Shown: positions 37,068-48,098, counted from the stretch's first letter. The stretch: 64,000 nucleotides of DNA from Pseudacidovorax sp. (GCF_017991995.1 NZ_JAGOPN010000006.1:1-64000); one strand, 5' to 3'. Notes: generated from the sequence alone by a model not told the origin. A program made the numbers and translations.

Positions 37068-37095
37068 AGGCGCCTTTGATCAGGCGCCTTTTTCT
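37068..37095 (+). terminator. Intrinsic terminator of the transglycosylase gene
   Basis: Two copies of AGGCGCCT (37068-37075 and 37082-37089), each self-complementary, form a stem around TTGATC and are followed by TTTTTC. It separates the transglycosylase unit from glyA. Confidence 0.85.
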
Positions 37096-37153
37096 TTCTT
37101 GGGCGTGGCGCGCTGCGGTTCCCCTGGGACGAGGGAGGGACGAAGGCCTCGGC

Positions 37154-37159
37154 TACACT
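37154..37159 (+). promoter_or_regulatory. Candidate -10 element of glyA
   Basis: TACACT lies a few bases before the start of the ZTP riboswitch. No clear -35 hexamer is visible. Confidence 0.4.
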
Positions 37160-37165
37160 CCGCCG

Positions 37166-37290
37166 GTGCGCGACTGGCGATAGGCGCGGCCCCTCCTTGC
37201 GAGGCGAGCCGGCGCTGACGTGGATGACCACTGGGAAGCGCACCGCCCGCGGCTGGAGCCGGGGCGATCAGCCGTTCGCCTGGGCAGCCC
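37166..37290 (+). ncRNA. ZTP/ZMP riboswitch (pfl motif) upstream of glyA
   Basis: The leader contains the 5' conserved block GCGCGACTGGCGATAGG (37168-37183) and the 3' conserved block CCGTTCGCCTGGGCA (37272-37286), which are the hallmark parts of the pfl motif. A variable linker with its own hairpins lies between them. The riboswitch senses ZTP/ZMP, a sign of 10-formyl-THF shortage, and commonly controls purine and one-carbon genes including glyA. The distance to the AAGGA site of glyA (about 40 bases) allows control of either translation or termination. Recognition is by motif, not by a covariance search. Confidence 0.85.
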
Positions 37291-37336
37291 TTGCCGGATC
37301 CGACGCCGCAAGGTCCCTCTTCTTCGAAGGACTGCC

Positions 37337-38581
<1,245 letters not shown>

Positions 38582-38596
38582 AGCAGGCACGGCCGC

Positions 38597-39040
38597 ATGA
38601 AATGCCCCTTCTGCGGCCACGCCGAGACGCAGGTCGTCGAGACCCGCATCTCGGAAGACGGTGACTTCGTGCGCCGCCGCCGTCAGTGCGGCGGCTGCGA
38701 GAAGCGCTTCACCACCTACGAGCGGCCAGACGTCAACTTCCCGGCGGTCGTCAAGAAGGACGGCAGCCGCGCCGACTACGACCCGGCCAAGGTGCGCGCC
38801 TCGATGATGCTCGCCCTGCGCAAGCGACCCGTGGGCGTGCAGCAGATCGACGAGGCGCTCATGCGCATCGAGCAGACGCTGCTGTCGGGCGGGCTGCGCG
38901 AGATCGAGTCGAGCAAGCTCGGCGAACTGGTCATGCACGAGCTGCAGCGGCTGGACAAGGTCGCCTACGTGCGCTTCGCCTCGGTGTACCGCAGCTTCGA
39001 GGACGTCGAAGAGTTCCGCCGGCTTTTGCGGGACATCTGA
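38597..39040 (+). CDS. nrdR: Transcriptional repressor NrdR
   Basis: NrdR (147 residues) represses ribonucleotide reductase genes. It has an N-terminal zinc ribbon with CPFCG (residues 3-7) and [13 protein letters not shown], and an ATP-cone domain (about residues 49-139) that senses ATP/dATP. The length is usual. It is directly downstream of glyA and is probably cotranscribed; one-carbon units from GlyA also feed dTMP synthesis. Confidence 0.97.
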   Translation: MKCPFCGHAETQVVETRISEDGDFVRRRRQCGGCEKRFTTYERPDVNFPAVVKKDGSRADYDPAKVRASMMLALRKRPVGVQQIDEALMRIEQTLLSGGLREIESSKLGELVMHELQRLDKVAYVRFASVYRSFEDVEEFRRLLRDI

Positions 39041-39225
39041 CCGCCGCCGGCCTCCTGGGGCGGCAGCATGCCGATGCACGCCCGCAGCGTCGGCTCACCT
39101 TCCTTTCCCGACTCTCCCTGCCTGTCCGCTGATCGCCCCCGGCGGCACTCCCGTCGTGCATCGGTGCCTGGCGCATGGATGCGTCCCTAACATCCCGCGC
39201 TCGAACGGGAACGAGGGGGCGCACC

Positions 39226-39756
39226 ATGCGAGGAAGGAACGCGCGATCGGCGCGGATGCGGGGCTTTTCGCTGGTCGAGGGGCTGATCTGTCTGGCCGTC
39301 ATGCTGACGGCCGCCACGGTGGCCATGCCCAACGTGGCGCGCTGGCTGCGCGACTGGCAGAGCAGCCGTGCCAGCCAGGCCCTGCGCGAGAGCCTCGACC
39401 TCGCGCGCATCCACGCCCTGCGTTCCTCCGGCCGTGCCACGGTCTGCGTCAGCGCCGACGGCAACGGCTGCCTCGCCTCCTCGGACTGGAGCGCCGGCTG
39501 GATCGTCTTCGGCGACCGTGATGGCGACGGCGTGCGCGGCACGGACGAGCCGCTGATGCACGTCCAGCCGCGTCTGCCCGGGCTGCTGCGCATCGCGCCG
39601 GCCAGCGGCAGCGTCCAGCGCCTCGTGTTCCTGCCCAACGGCCTGCTGAACAGCACGCCGACCAGCCTCGCGATCACCTCGAGCCATCCCGAAGTGCCGG
39701 TGCGCAAGCTGGTGCTCAACCGCATCGGCCGTGCGCGGGTGACGACCGGATCGTGA
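39226..39756 (+). CDS. GspH/FimT-family minor pilin
   Basis: This 176-residue type IV pilin-like protein has a prepilin peptidase site RG^FSLVEGLICLAVMLTAATVAMP near residue 12, followed by the hydrophobic helix. The rest matches the GspH/FimT head domain with WSAGWIVFGDRDGDGVR and a C-terminal VLNRIGRARV. It should be an initiator minor pilin. I chose ATG 39226 (AGGGGGCG upstream) over 39175 because the latter adds only an unusual basic extension. It heads a five-gene pilin cluster and overlaps the next gene. Confidence 0.85.
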   Translation: MRGRNARSARMRGFSLVEGLICLAVMLTAATVAMPNVARWLRDWQSSRASQALRESLDLARIHALRSSGRATVCVSADGNGCLASSDWSAGWIVFGDRDGDGVRGTDEPLMHVQPRLPGLLRIAPASGSVQRLVFLPNGLLNSTPTSLAITSSHPEVPVRKLVLNRIGRARVTTGS

Positions 39757-40307
39757 GGGTGGCCGCCATCGCGCCTCGCCGCCGCGCCCTGGGCTTTTCG
39801 CTGCTCGAAGTGCTCGTCGCGCTGATGCTCCTGGCCGGTGCCGCCCTGGGTGGGGCGCGGCTGGCCGCACGCACCTACCAGCAACTGCAGGCCACCCAGC
39901 AACGGGCGGCCGCCCTCCTCCTCGCGCAGGACCATGCCGAACGCGCCCGCATGAATCCCAGGGGCCTGCAGGAGGGGCGCTATGCGCTCGGCCTCGATCA
40001 GCCACCGCCTGCAGCCGCCGCACCCGCAGCCGACCTGGCCGACGCCGCGGAGGCCGCGCGGCGGGTCGCAGCGCTGGACCAGCGCAACCTCCTCACGACG
40101 GCGGCCGCCCAACTGCCCCAGGCTCGTGCGCAGGTGAAGACCACCCAGGACAACGGCGCCCAGGTGCTGCAGGTCTGGCTGGTCTGGTGGACCGCCGGCG
40201 CGGCAGCCGAGGACGGGCTGGGTGCCGCCAACCAGGCCGACTGCCCGGCCGAACTGGGCAAGCCTGCCCCCGAACAGGCCTGCCTCTTCCAGCGCTTCGC
40301 CCTCTGA
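39753..40307 (+). CDS. pilV: PilV-like minor pilin
   Basis: This 184-residue prepilin has the cleavage site RALG^FSLLEVLVALMLLAGAALGGARLA near residue 14. The remainder, with QRAAALLLAQDHAERARMN and a C-terminal Cys pair (ADCPAEL...QACLFQRF), resembles PilV. It starts with GTG overlapping the upstream stop (GTGA), so translation is coupled. It would take part in the minor pilin complex that primes type IV pilus assembly. Confidence 0.8.
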   Translation: MRVAAIAPRRRALGFSLLEVLVALMLLAGAALGGARLAARTYQQLQATQQRAAALLLAQDHAERARMNPRGLQEGRYALGLDQPPPAAAAPAADLADAAEAARRVAALDQRNLLTTAAAQLPQARAQVKTTQDNGAQVLQVWLVWWTAGAAAEDGLGAANQADCPAELGKPAPEQACLFQRFAL

Positions 40308-41239
40308 TGCCATCGGAACACCGTCGACACGCGCGGCACCGGCAGGCCGGCACCAGCCTCGTCGAGTTGCTGCTGTCCTCCGCCATCGGCCTTGCCCTCG
40401 TGCTTCTGGCGGTCCAGGTCTACGTGATCACCGGCCAGCCGGTACGCCGCGTCGCGGCGCAGGTGCAACTCCACAGCGACGGCGCGATGACCCTGCAACT
40501 GCTGGCCCAGCAGATGCGGCTCGCCGGCTTGTCGGAGCTCGACGACCAGGGCACGCCGCATTTCCAGGGCCTCGCCGTGCGAGGCTGCGCAGGCGCCTTT
40601 TCCGATACGGGCGCCGCCTTCGACGCACTGGCCTGCAAGGCGCCCACCGGCGATGCGCGGCCGCACGCCTTCGCGATCCGGCATCAGGCAGACGTCCATG
40701 TCACGGTGCCGGTGGGCACCGACCAGCCGTCCAACTGCGTGCTGGAGGGCATCGCCGCCTGGGCCACGTCCAGCGCGGACGGCGCCTTGCGCTACGCGCT
40801 GGCCGACCAGCGCTACTTCATCGAGCCGGACGATGACGGCGTGCCCACGCTGTACTGTCGCGGCATGCGCGACGCGGGCGTGATGGGCAGCAAGCAGGCC
40901 CTCGCCAGCCAGGTCGAGGACATGCGCGTGCTCTACGCCGTGACCCGCCTTCCCGACGGCAGCGAACCGCAGTCGGCGCAGGTCACAGCCTATGTGCGGG
41001 CCGACGATGCCGCGCTGGGCGCCACCGCCGAGCGCTGGCGGCGCGTGATCGGCATGAGCCTGTGCATCGTCGTGCGCAGTGCCTTGCCGGTGGCAGGCGC
41101 CCAGCAGACGCCGGAGTCCTACCTCGATTGCGACGGCCAGCCGCAGCAGGCCCTGGACGGACGGCTGCGGCGCAGCTTTCGCACCACGGTCTTCTTCCGT
41201 GCCCTGCGGCCTGCACTGGACGCGGGAACCTCCTCATGA
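40307..41239 (+). CDS. pilW: PilW-like minor pilin
   Basis: This 310-residue protein starts with the prepilin-like sequence RHRQAG^TSLVELLLSSAIGLALVLLAVQVY. The first mature residue would be Thr, where Phe is usual; Glu5 is retained. The family segments LQLLAQQMRLAGL and QVEDMRVLYAVTR are typical of PilW. Its ATG overlaps the pilV stop (TGATG). It belongs to the minor pilin set and needs PilD for processing. Confidence 0.82.
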   Translation: MPSEHRRHARHRQAGTSLVELLLSSAIGLALVLLAVQVYVITGQPVRRVAAQVQLHSDGAMTLQLLAQQMRLAGLSELDDQGTPHFQGLAVRGCAGAFSDTGAAFDALACKAPTGDARPHAFAIRHQADVHVTVPVGTDQPSNCVLEGIAAWATSSADGALRYALADQRYFIEPDDDGVPTLYCRGMRDAGVMGSKQALASQVEDMRVLYAVTRLPDGSEPQSAQVTAYVRADDAALGATAERWRRVIGMSLCIVVRSALPVAGAQQTPESYLDCDGQPQQALDGRLRRSFRTTVFFRALRPALDAGTSS

Positions 41240-41880
41240 AGCGCCGCAGTCGCCAGGCACCCCGCGCGCGGCATCTGGCCGAGCGAGGGCAGGCCCTCGT
41301 GGTCCTGATGTTGCTCCTGCCTGCGCTGACAGCGGCCACCGCCCTGGCGGTGCGGGGCGCCATCACCGCCGCCCGGCAGGTGCAGGCCCAGCAGACCAGT
41401 GCGCAGGCCCAGGAGGCCGCCAGCCTCGCCCTGCGCCAATGCGAAGCGCTGGTCATGGCGACCCTCGCCCCCGATGCGGCCGATCCGCGAACCGTCGCCG
41501 TGACCGCCGCCCAGGCCGAGCAGACCTGGAACCGGCTGTCTGCCTGGCGCCCGGGCGCCTCCGGCCTGCGCACCGCCACCGTCGCTGGACCCGACGGCCG
41601 CAGCCTGGGGGCGGGGCAATGCCTGTTCCAGCGGCTCGCGGACGGCGCGCAGGGCCTGCGCTTCGTGGTCACGGCACGGGGTCTCTCGGCCGATGCGCAG
41701 GTCTCGGCGCAGACCGGCATGCTGCTCGACGGTGCCGAGGCCTGGCAGCAGGCGGTGCTTCGCAAGGCCGCCGACCCTTGCCAGGGCGCGGGCGCGCCGT
41801 CCACCCCGACCTGCGCGCCCCCAGGCTGGACGCGCCGCTGGCGCACGTTGATCACCCCTCCCGCCGCCAACCCCGGATGA
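41236..41880 (+). CDS. pilX: PilX-like minor pilin
   Basis: This 214-residue protein has the PilX-type N-terminus ERGQALVVLMLLLPALTAATALAVRGA with a cleavage site after Gly18. The mature residue 5 is Val/Leu, not the Glu of major pilins. The region QAQEAASLALRQCEALV follows as in PilX. It overlaps pilW by four bases (ATGA). In many genomes pilY1 comes next; here it is missing and a pilE-like gene follows directly. Confidence 0.75.
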   Translation: MKRRSRQAPRARHLAERGQALVVLMLLLPALTAATALAVRGAITAARQVQAQQTSAQAQEAASLALRQCEALVMATLAPDAADPRTVAVTAAQAEQTWNRLSAWRPGASGLRTATVAGPDGRSLGAGQCLFQRLADGAQGLRFVVTARGLSADAQVSAQTGMLLDGAEAWQQAVLRKAADPCQGAGAPSTPTCAPPGWTRRWRTLITPPAANPG

Positions 41881-42320
41881 AACGTTCTGCCCCGCGCCGG
41901 CCACCCACCGGCTTCTCGCTGATCGAGCTGCTGGCGGCCCTGGCCATCGCCACGCTGCTCGCCGCCATCGCGCTGCCGGCCTACCAGGAGCACGTGCGAC
42001 GCACTCATCGCGCGGCGGCCCAGTTGGCCCTCATGGAGGCCGAGCATCATCTGCATCGCTACCACGCCGCCCGCCTGAGCTTTGCGGGCGCGGCACTGCC
42101 GGACGCCCTGACCCGCGTGCCCGCCACCGGCGCTGCCGTCTATCGTCTGACGCTGACGCTCGACGCCAGCCAGCCGCAGCGCTTCACACTGGCCGCCACG
42201 CCCACGGGCGCCATGCAGGGCGACCGCTGCGGCACGCTGTCCGTCGACCAGACCGGCCGTCGCACGATCAGCAACAATGCCGCGGACACCCTGCCGAGCG
42301 ACTGCTTCAAAGCCTCATGA
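41877..42320 (+). CDS. pilE: Type IV pilin (PilE-like)
   Basis: This 147-residue pilin has the cleavage motif PPTG^FSLIELLAALAIATLLAAIALPAYQEHVRRTHR with the required Glu5. The C-terminal region has a disulfide-type Cys pair (GDRCGTL and SDCFKAS). It resembles the PilE-type minor pilins that close minor pilin operons. Its ATG overlaps the pilX stop, and ribD starts within its last codons (ATGA), so pilus and riboflavin genes are joined. Confidence 0.85.
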   Translation: MKRSAPRRPPTGFSLIELLAALAIATLLAAIALPAYQEHVRRTHRAAAQLALMEAEHHLHRYHAARLSFAGAALPDALTRVPATGAAVYRLTLTLDASQPQRFTLAATPTGAMQGDRCGTLSVDQTGRRTISNNAADTLPSDCFKAS

Positions 42321-43477
42321 GCGACCTCCCCGTCCTGCCACCCCTGCCCGACCACGACCTCACCTGGATGGCCCGGGCGCTGGACCTGGCCTCGGGCGCG
42401 GTCGGCCTGTCCGATCCCAACCCCCGCGTCGGCTGTGTGATCGTGGCCGAGGACGGCACGGTGCTGGGACAGGGCCACACCCAGCAGGCCGGCGGGCCTC
42501 ATGCCGAAGTGATGGCGCTGCGCGATGCCCAGGCGCGCGGCCATGCCGTCAAGGGCGCCACCGCCTATGTGACGCTCGAGCCCTGCAGCCACCACGGCCG
42601 CACGCCGCCCTGCTGCGATGCGCTGGTGGCGGCCGGCGTGGGCCGAGTCGTGGCGGCGCTTCAGGATCCGAACCCGCAGGTCGCCGGCCGCGGCATGGCG
42701 CGCCTGCGCGCGGCGGGCATCGACGCCCGCCTGCTCGACGCCGCCAGCGAGCCGGCCCAGGGCGCCCGCGCCCTCAACATCGGCTTTTTCAGCCGCATGG
42801 TGCGCGCCAAGCCCTGGGTCCGCCTCAAGACCGCCGCCTCGCTGGACGGCAAGACCGCCCTGCCCGACGGCACCAGCCAATGGATCACCGGCGAGGCCGC
42901 CCGCGCCGACGGCCACCGCTGGCGGGCCCGCGCCGCCGCCCTGCTCACCGGCGCCGGTACCGTGCTGGACGACGACCCCCGGCTGGACGTGCGCGGCCTG
43001 ACCATCGCCCGCCAACCCACGCTGGTGGTGGTGGACAGCCGCCTGCAGACCCCGCTGGACGCCCGGCTGTTCGCGGCCGAGCGGCCGGTCTGGTTCTACG
43101 CGGCAGCGCCGGAGGACGCGCGAGCCGACGCGCTGCAGGCCCGCGGCGCCCACCTGACGCGCATGGCCGACGCCCAGGGCAAGGTCGACCTCGCCGCGAT
43201 GCTGGCCGACCTGGCCCGGCGCGAGATCAACGAGCTGCATGTGGAAGCCGGCCACAAGCTCGCCGGCTCGCTGTTGCGGGCCGGGCTGGTCGACGAGCTG
43301 CTGGTCTACCTCGCGCCCAAGCTCATCGGCGAGGGGCTGGACATGTTCCACCGGCCCACGCCCACCAGCCCGCTGGCCTCGCTGGCGGACGCGCCGGCGT
43401 GGGTGTTCCACGACGTGCAGCGCATCGGCGAGGACCTGCGCATCGTCGCCCGTCCGGCCGGCCGCGACGCGTTTTGA
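42317..43477 (+). CDS. ribD: Bifunctional pyrimidine deaminase/reductase RibD
   Basis: RibD (386 residues) deaminates and then reduces the pyrimidine intermediate of riboflavin synthesis. The deaminase domain has the zinc motif HAEVMAL (near residue 61) and EPCSHHGRTPPCC. The reductase domain begins near residue 160 with VRLKTAASLDGKTAL and contains ELHVEAGHKLAGSLLRAGLVDEL. The ATG overlaps the pilin stop. ribE follows 46 bp later. Confidence 0.96.
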   Translation: MSDLPVLPPLPDHDLTWMARALDLASGAVGLSDPNPRVGCVIVAEDGTVLGQGHTQQAGGPHAEVMALRDAQARGHAVKGATAYVTLEPCSHHGRTPPCCDALVAAGVGRVVAALQDPNPQVAGRGMARLRAAGIDARLLDAASEPAQGARALNIGFFSRMVRAKPWVRLKTAASLDGKTALPDGTSQWITGEAARADGHRWRARAAALLTGAGTVLDDDPRLDVRGLTIARQPTLVVVDSRLQTPLDARLFAAERPVWFYAAAPEDARADALQARGAHLTRMADAQGKVDLAAMLADLARREINELHVEAGHKLAGSLLRAGLVDELLVYLAPKLIGEGLDMFHRPTPTSPLASLADAPAWVFHDVQRIGEDLRIVARPAGRDAF

Positions 43478-43523
43478 CCCAGCGCGCGGTCCGCGCCTCG
43501 CCAGTCTGCGAAAATGGCGGGCT

Positions 43524-44177
43524 ATGTTCACCGGCATCATCACCGGCATGGGGCGCATCGCCGCCGTCCATGACCTCGGAAGCTCCTCTCTTCACGGCAA
43601 GCGGCTGGACATCGAGGCGCCTGCCGGCTATCTGGACGACGTCGGCCTCGGCGACAGCATCGCCCTCAACGGCGCCTGCATGACGGTCACCTCGCTCGAC
43701 CCGGCCGCCTCGCGCTTCACCATCGACATCTCCGCCGAATCGCTGGCCAAGACCGCTGGCCTCGGCCAGTCGGGCACCACCCTCAACCTCGAGAAGGCCC
43801 TGCGCCCGCAGGACCGGCTCGGCGGCCACATCGTCTCGGGCCACGTGGACGGCATCGGCCGCGTCAGCCGCTTCGAGTCGCAGGGCGAGAGCTGGAACCT
43901 GCGCATCCTGGCCCCCGCCGCGCTCGGCCGCTTCATGGCCTACAAGGGCTCGGTCACGGTCAACGGCGTGAGCCTGACGGTCAACACCGTCGAGGACCAT
44001 GCCGAGGGCTGCGAGATCGGCATCAACCTCATCCCCCACACCGTCGAGCACACCACGCTGGGCCTGCTCAAGGCCGGCAGCCAGGTCAACCTGGAGATCG
44101 ACACCGTGGCCCGTTACGTGGAGCGCATGCTGCAGGCCGGCACCGCAGTCTCCGGCACCTCCTCCCTCGCACCATGA
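43524..44177 (+). CDS. ribE: Riboflavin synthase subunit alpha
   Basis: Riboflavin synthase (217 residues) dismutates two 6,7-dimethyl-8-ribityllumazine molecules. It begins [12 protein letters not shown] and contains the two lumazine-binding repeats, with [14 protein letters not shown] and [15 protein letters not shown] as the paired motifs. GGCGGGC precedes the ATG. The stop overlaps the ribBX start (ATGA). Confidence 0.96.
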   Translation: MFTGIITGMGRIAAVHDLGSSSLHGKRLDIEAPAGYLDDVGLGDSIALNGACMTVTSLDPAASRFTIDISAESLAKTAGLGQSGTTLNLEKALRPQDRLGGHIVSGHVDGIGRVSRFESQGESWNLRILAPAALGRFMAYKGSVTVNGVSLTVNTVEDHAEGCEIGINLIPHTVEHTTLGLLKAGSQVNLEIDTVARYVERMLQAGTAVSGTSSLAP

Positions 44178-45319
44178 GCGCTTCCATCAGTTCCCTGCCC
44201 ATCGCGGCCGTCACGCCCGCGCCCATCTCGCCGGTCGAGGAGATCGTCGAGGAGATCCGCGCCGGCCGCATGGTCATCCTCGTGGACGAGGAAGACCGCG
44301 AGAACGAAGGCGACATCGTCATCGCCGCCGACCACATCACGCCCGAGAGCATCAACTTCATGGCCCGCCATGCGCGCGGCCTGATCTGCCTGACGCTGTC
44401 GCGCGAGATGTGCGAGCGCCTGAACCTGCCGCCCATGGTGGCGCGCAACGGCGCCAAGCATTCCACCGCCTTCACCGTCTCGATCGAGGCGGCCGAGGGC
44501 GTGACCACCGGCATCTCCGCCGCCGACCGCGCGCGCACCGTGCAGGCCGCCGTGGCGCCGGACGCCCGCGCGAGCGACCTGGTGCAGCCCGGCCACATCT
44601 TCCCGCTGCAGGCCGTCGACGGCGGCGTGCTGATGCGCGCCGGCCACACCGAAGCCGGCTCCGACCTCGCCCGCATGGCCGGCTGCTCGCCCGCGTCCGT
44701 CATCTGCGAGGTGATGAACGACGACGGCACCATGGCCCGCCTGCCCGACCTGCAGCGCTTCGCCGCCGAGCATGGGCTGAAGATCGGCACCATCGCCGCG
44801 CTGATCGAATACCGCAGCCGCCACGAGTCGCTGGTGCAGCGCGTCGGCAGCCGCGAGGTGCAGACGGCCCACGGCCCCTTCCAGCTGCATGCCTTCCGCG
44901 ACCAGCCCAGCGGCGGCTTCCACCTGGCCCTGGTGCGTGGCGAATGGCAGGCGGACGAGGCCGTGCCGGTGCGCGTGCACGAGCCGCTGTCGGTGCTCGA
45001 CCTGATCGAGCTGCACCGCCCCATGCACACCTGGAGCCTCGATGCGGCGCTCGCCCACATCGCCGGTGCCGGCAAGGGTGTGGCGGTGCTGCTGAACTGC
45101 GGCGAAAGCGCGGCCGACCTGCTGGCCCAGTTCGAAGGCACGGCGCGCCCCGCCCAGGCCCCCGAGCGCGGCCGCATGGACCTGCGCAGCTACGGCGTGG
45201 GCGTGCAGATCCTGCGCGAATGCGGCATCCAGAAGATGCTCCTGATGGGCAAGCCCCGCCGCATGCCCAGCCTGGTGGCGGGCTACGGCGTCGAGATTGC
45301 CGGCTACGTGACCAAATGA
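44174..45319 (+). CDS. 3,4-DHBP synthase with degenerate GTP cyclohydrolase II domain (RibBX)
   Basis: The first about 215 residues are an intact RibB domain ([10 protein letters not shown] near residue 38, [14 protein letters not shown] near 157) making 3,4-dihydroxy-2-butanone 4-phosphate. The C-terminal 165 residues are a GCHII fold. The zinc and catalytic segment of RibA (CLTGD...RCDC) is replaced by [22 protein letters not shown], with no cysteines, so GTP cyclohydrolase II activity is not expected. Such proteins are known as RibBX. A separate RibA must be encoded elsewhere. Annotation as bifunctional RibBA would be misleading. Confidence 0.9.
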   Translation: MSASISSLPIAAVTPAPISPVEEIVEEIRAGRMVILVDEEDRENEGDIVIAADHITPESINFMARHARGLICLTLSREMCERLNLPPMVARNGAKHSTAFTVSIEAAEGVTTGISAADRARTVQAAVAPDARASDLVQPGHIFPLQAVDGGVLMRAGHTEAGSDLARMAGCSPASVICEVMNDDGTMARLPDLQRFAAEHGLKIGTIAALIEYRSRHESLVQRVGSREVQTAHGPFQLHAFRDQPSGGFHLALVRGEWQADEAVPVRVHEPLSVLDLIELHRPMHTWSLDAALAHIAGAGKGVAVLLNCGESAADLLAQFEGTARPAQAPERGRMDLRSYGVGVQILRECGIQKMLLMGKPRRMPSLVAGYGVEIAGYVTK

Positions 45320-45365
45320 CCCCGGAGCGGCACCGGCCGCTCCAACCCCATAAAAAAGAATCCTC

Positions 45366-45839
45366 ATGCTCAACGCCAACAAGGGAGCGGTCGGCCCGCT
45401 CGACGGACGCGGCCTTCGCATCGGCATCGTCCAGGCCCGCTTCAACGAAGACATCACCAATGCGCTGGCCGAGGCCTGCCTGGCCGAGCTGGCCCGGCTG
45501 AACGTGCAGCCGGCCGACATCGAACATGTGCTCGTGCCCGGCGCGCTGGAAGTGCCGCTGGCCCTGCAGGCCATGGCGCACCGCGGCGGTTTCGATGCGC
45601 TGGTGGCGCTGGGCTGCATCATCCGCGGCGAGACCTACCACTTCGAGCTGGTGGCCAATGAATCCGGCGCCGGCGTCACGCGCGTGGGGCTGGACCACCG
45701 CCTGCCCATCGCCAACGCGATCCTCACCACCGAGGACCTGCCGCAGGCCATCGCCCGCCAGACCGACAAGGGCCGCGATGCGGCCACTGTCGCCGTGGAG
45801 ATGGCCCGGCTGGTGCAGCGCATCGGAGGCCAGGCATGA
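45366..45839 (+). CDS. ribH: 6,7-dimethyl-8-ribityllumazine synthase
   Basis: RibH (157 residues) condenses the pyrimidine and DHBP to lumazine. It has [44 protein letters not shown] and the C-terminal region with [14 protein letters not shown]. The length is typical. It lies 46 bp after ribBX and overlaps nusB by four bases. Confidence 0.97.
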   Translation: MLNANKGAVGPLDGRGLRIGIVQARFNEDITNALAEACLAELARLNVQPADIEHVLVPGALEVPLALQAMAHRGGFDALVALGCIIRGETYHFELVANESGAGVTRVGLDHRLPIANAILTTEDLPQAIARQTDKGRDAATVAVEMARLVQRIGGQA

Positions 45840-46417
45840 GCAGCACCCAACCGCCCGAGGACGCCCCGCTGACCGGCACCGAACTGCCGGCCGAAGGCGA
45901 GGTCCGCCCGGTGGCTCCAGCGGCCGGCGCCAAGCCCGGCACCAAATCCAACGGCGTGCGCAAGGCTTCGGCCAAGTCGGCCCGCACGCGGGCGCGCGAA
46001 TTCGCCGTGCAGGCGCTCTACCAGCATCTGGTGGGCCGCAACGACGCATCGGCCATCGACGCCTTCACCCGCGACCTCTCGGGCTTCCACAAGGCCGATT
46101 CGGCCCATTACGACGCCCTGCTGCACGGTTGCGTGAATGAGGCCGCCGAGCTGGACGCGCTGATCGTGCCGCTGCTGGACCGCAAGCTCGAAGAGATCTC
46201 GCCCATCGAGCATGCCGTGATGTGGATCGGTGCCTACGAATTCCGCCATTGCGCCGACGTGCCCTGGCGCGTGGTCATCAACGAATGCATCGAGCTCGCC
46301 AAGGAGTTCGGTGGCACCGACGGCCACAAGTACGTCAACGGCGTGCTGGGTGGCCTGGCGCCGCAGCTGCGCGCGCCCGAGGTCGAAGCCGACCGCGCCT
46401 CCGGCAAGGCGCGATGA
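45836..46417 (+). CDS. nusB: Transcription antitermination factor NusB
   Basis: NusB (193 residues) binds boxA RNA with NusE and supports rRNA antitermination. The core starts near residue 48 ([19 protein letters not shown]) and ends with [27 protein letters not shown]. About 45 N-terminal residues are Pro/Ala-rich and absent from shorter NusB proteins. The start overlaps ribH, the common ribH-nusB pairing. Confidence 0.95.
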   Translation: MSSTQPPEDAPLTGTELPAEGEVRPVAPAAGAKPGTKSNGVRKASAKSARTRAREFAVQALYQHLVGRNDASAIDAFTRDLSGFHKADSAHYDALLHGCVNEAAELDALIVPLLDRKLEEISPIEHAVMWIGAYEFRHCADVPWRVVINECIELAKEFGGTDGHKYVNGVLGGLAPQLRAPEVEADRASGKAR

Positions 46418-47655
46418 GCATCGCCCCGCCCCTGCGCATTGCCCGCCGGGCCGAGCGCATCGAGCCCTTCTTCGTCATGGAAGTGGCCAAGGCCGCCAGC
46501 GCACTGGCGCGCGAGGCCGCCGCCGGCAGCCAGCCGATGCTCTACCTGAACATCGGCGAGCCCGACTTCACCGCACCGCCTCTGGTGCAGGAAGCCGCCG
46601 CCCGCGCCGTCTCGGCCGGCCGCACGCAGTACACACCCGCGGTGGGCATCGACGCGCTGCGCGAGCGCATCAGCGGCTGGTATGCCCAGCGCTTCGGCCT
46701 CGACGTGCCGGCGCGACGCATCGTGGTCACGGCCGGTGCCTCGGCCGCGCTGCAGCTGGCCTGCCTGGCGCTGATCGAGGCCGGCGACGAGATCCTCATG
46801 CCGGACCCGAGCTACCCCTGCAACCGGCATTTCGTGAGCGCCGCCGAGGGGCGCGCGGTGCTGCTGCCGACCACGGCGGAAGGCCGCTTCCAGCTCACGG
46901 CCGAGCAGGTGAAGGGCGCGTGGAACGAACGCACGCGCGGCGTGCTGCTGGCCTCGCCCTCCAACCCGACCGGCACGTCCATCCCGCTGGACGAACTGCG
47001 CCGCATCCACGAAGTGGTCAAGGCCCACAACGGCATCACGCTGGTGGACGAGATCTACCTGGGCCTGAGCTACGGCGCCGCCCTGGGCGACGCCGCCGAG
47101 GCCGATGCCCGCTTCGGCCACAGCGCACTCGCCATCGACGACAACGTCATCGGCATCAACAGCTTCAGCAAGTACTTCAGCATGACCGGCTGGCGCCTGG
47201 GCTGGCTGGTGGTACCCGAGGCGCTGGTGCCGGTGGTCGAGCGGCTGGCGCAGAACCTGTTCATCTGCGCCAGCGCCATCGCCCAGCAGGCGGCGCTGGC
47301 CTGCTTCGAGCCCGAGAGCATCGCCGAGTACGAACGCCGCCGCGCCGAGTTCAAGGCCCGCCGCGACTGGTTCATCCCACAGCTCGAATCGCTGGGCCTG
47401 CCTGTGCCGGTGGTGCCCGACGGCGCCTTCTATGCGTGGGCCGACTGCAGCGAATTCGCGCGCCATCTTGGCATTTCCGGCCCCGAGACAAGCTGGGACT
47501 TCACCTTCGAGCTGATGAAGCGCGCCCATGTCACCGTGGCACCAGGCCGTGACTTCGGCACCGACCAGACGGGCCGCTTCATCCGCTTTTCCACCGCCAA
47601 CGCCCTGCCCCAGCTCGAAGAGGCGGTCACCCGCCTGCGCGCACTCGTCCGATGA
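46414..47655 (+). CDS. PLP-dependent class I/II aminotransferase
   Basis: This 413-residue aminotransferase has [14 protein letters not shown], the PLP-contact segment [27 protein letters not shown] and the PLP-binding lysine in [19 protein letters not shown] (about residue 250). The fold-type I group includes aspartate and alanine aminotransferases; the substrate cannot be assigned. It starts within the nusB stop (ATGA) and its stop overlaps ybgC, so it belongs to the same transcript. Confidence 0.9.
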   Translation: MSIAPPLRIARRAERIEPFFVMEVAKAASALAREAAAGSQPMLYLNIGEPDFTAPPLVQEAAARAVSAGRTQYTPAVGIDALRERISGWYAQRFGLDVPARRIVVTAGASAALQLACLALIEAGDEILMPDPSYPCNRHFVSAAEGRAVLLPTTAEGRFQLTAEQVKGAWNERTRGVLLASPSNPTGTSIPLDELRRIHEVVKAHNGITLVDEIYLGLSYGAALGDAAEADARFGHSALAIDDNVIGINSFSKYFSMTGWRLGWLVVPEALVPVVERLAQNLFICASAIAQQAALACFEPESIAEYERRRAEFKARRDWFIPQLESLGLPVPVVPDGAFYAWADCSEFARHLGISGPETSWDFTFELMKRAHVTVAPGRDFGTDQTGRFIRFSTANALPQLEEAVTRLRALVR

Positions 47656-48098
47656 ACCGCTTCACCCACGACATCCGCGTCTACTGGGAAGACACCGACG
47701 CAGGCGGCATCGTCTTCTACGCCAACTATCTCAAGTTCATGGAGCGCGCCCGCACCGAGTGGCTGCGCGCCATGGGCGTTCAGCAGCAGCTGCTGCGCGA
47801 CGAGACGGGCGGCATGTTCGTCGTCACCGACACCCAGGTGCGCTATCAGCGCCCGGCGCGACTCGACGACCTGCTGTGCGTCTCGGCCGAACTCAAGCAC
47901 ATGGGCCAGGCGTCCATCACGCTCTCACAGCAGGTGGTACTGGCCGCCGACCCCGCGTACAAGCTGGCCGAAGGCACCATCCGCATCGGCTGGGTCGAGG
48001 CGGCGACGCTGCGCCCGCTGCGCATGCCGGCCACGTTGCTGGGAACCCTCGAACGCCATCGCGCTCCATCCAACGCACAACCACACCGAAGAACATGA
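47652..48098 (+). CDS. ybgC: Tol-associated acyl-CoA thioesterase YbgC
   Basis: YbgC (148 residues) is a hotdog-fold thioesterase. The catalytic aspartate is in YWEDTDAGGIVFYANYLKFMERART (near residue 15). It is the usual first gene of tol-pal operons. Start and stop both overlap neighbours by four bases. Confidence 0.94.
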   Translation: MNRFTHDIRVYWEDTDAGGIVFYANYLKFMERARTEWLRAMGVQQQLLRDETGGMFVVTDTQVRYQRPARLDDLLCVSAELKHMGQASITLSQQVVLAADPAYKLAEGTIRIGWVEAATLRPLRMPATLLGTLERHRAPSNAQPHRRT

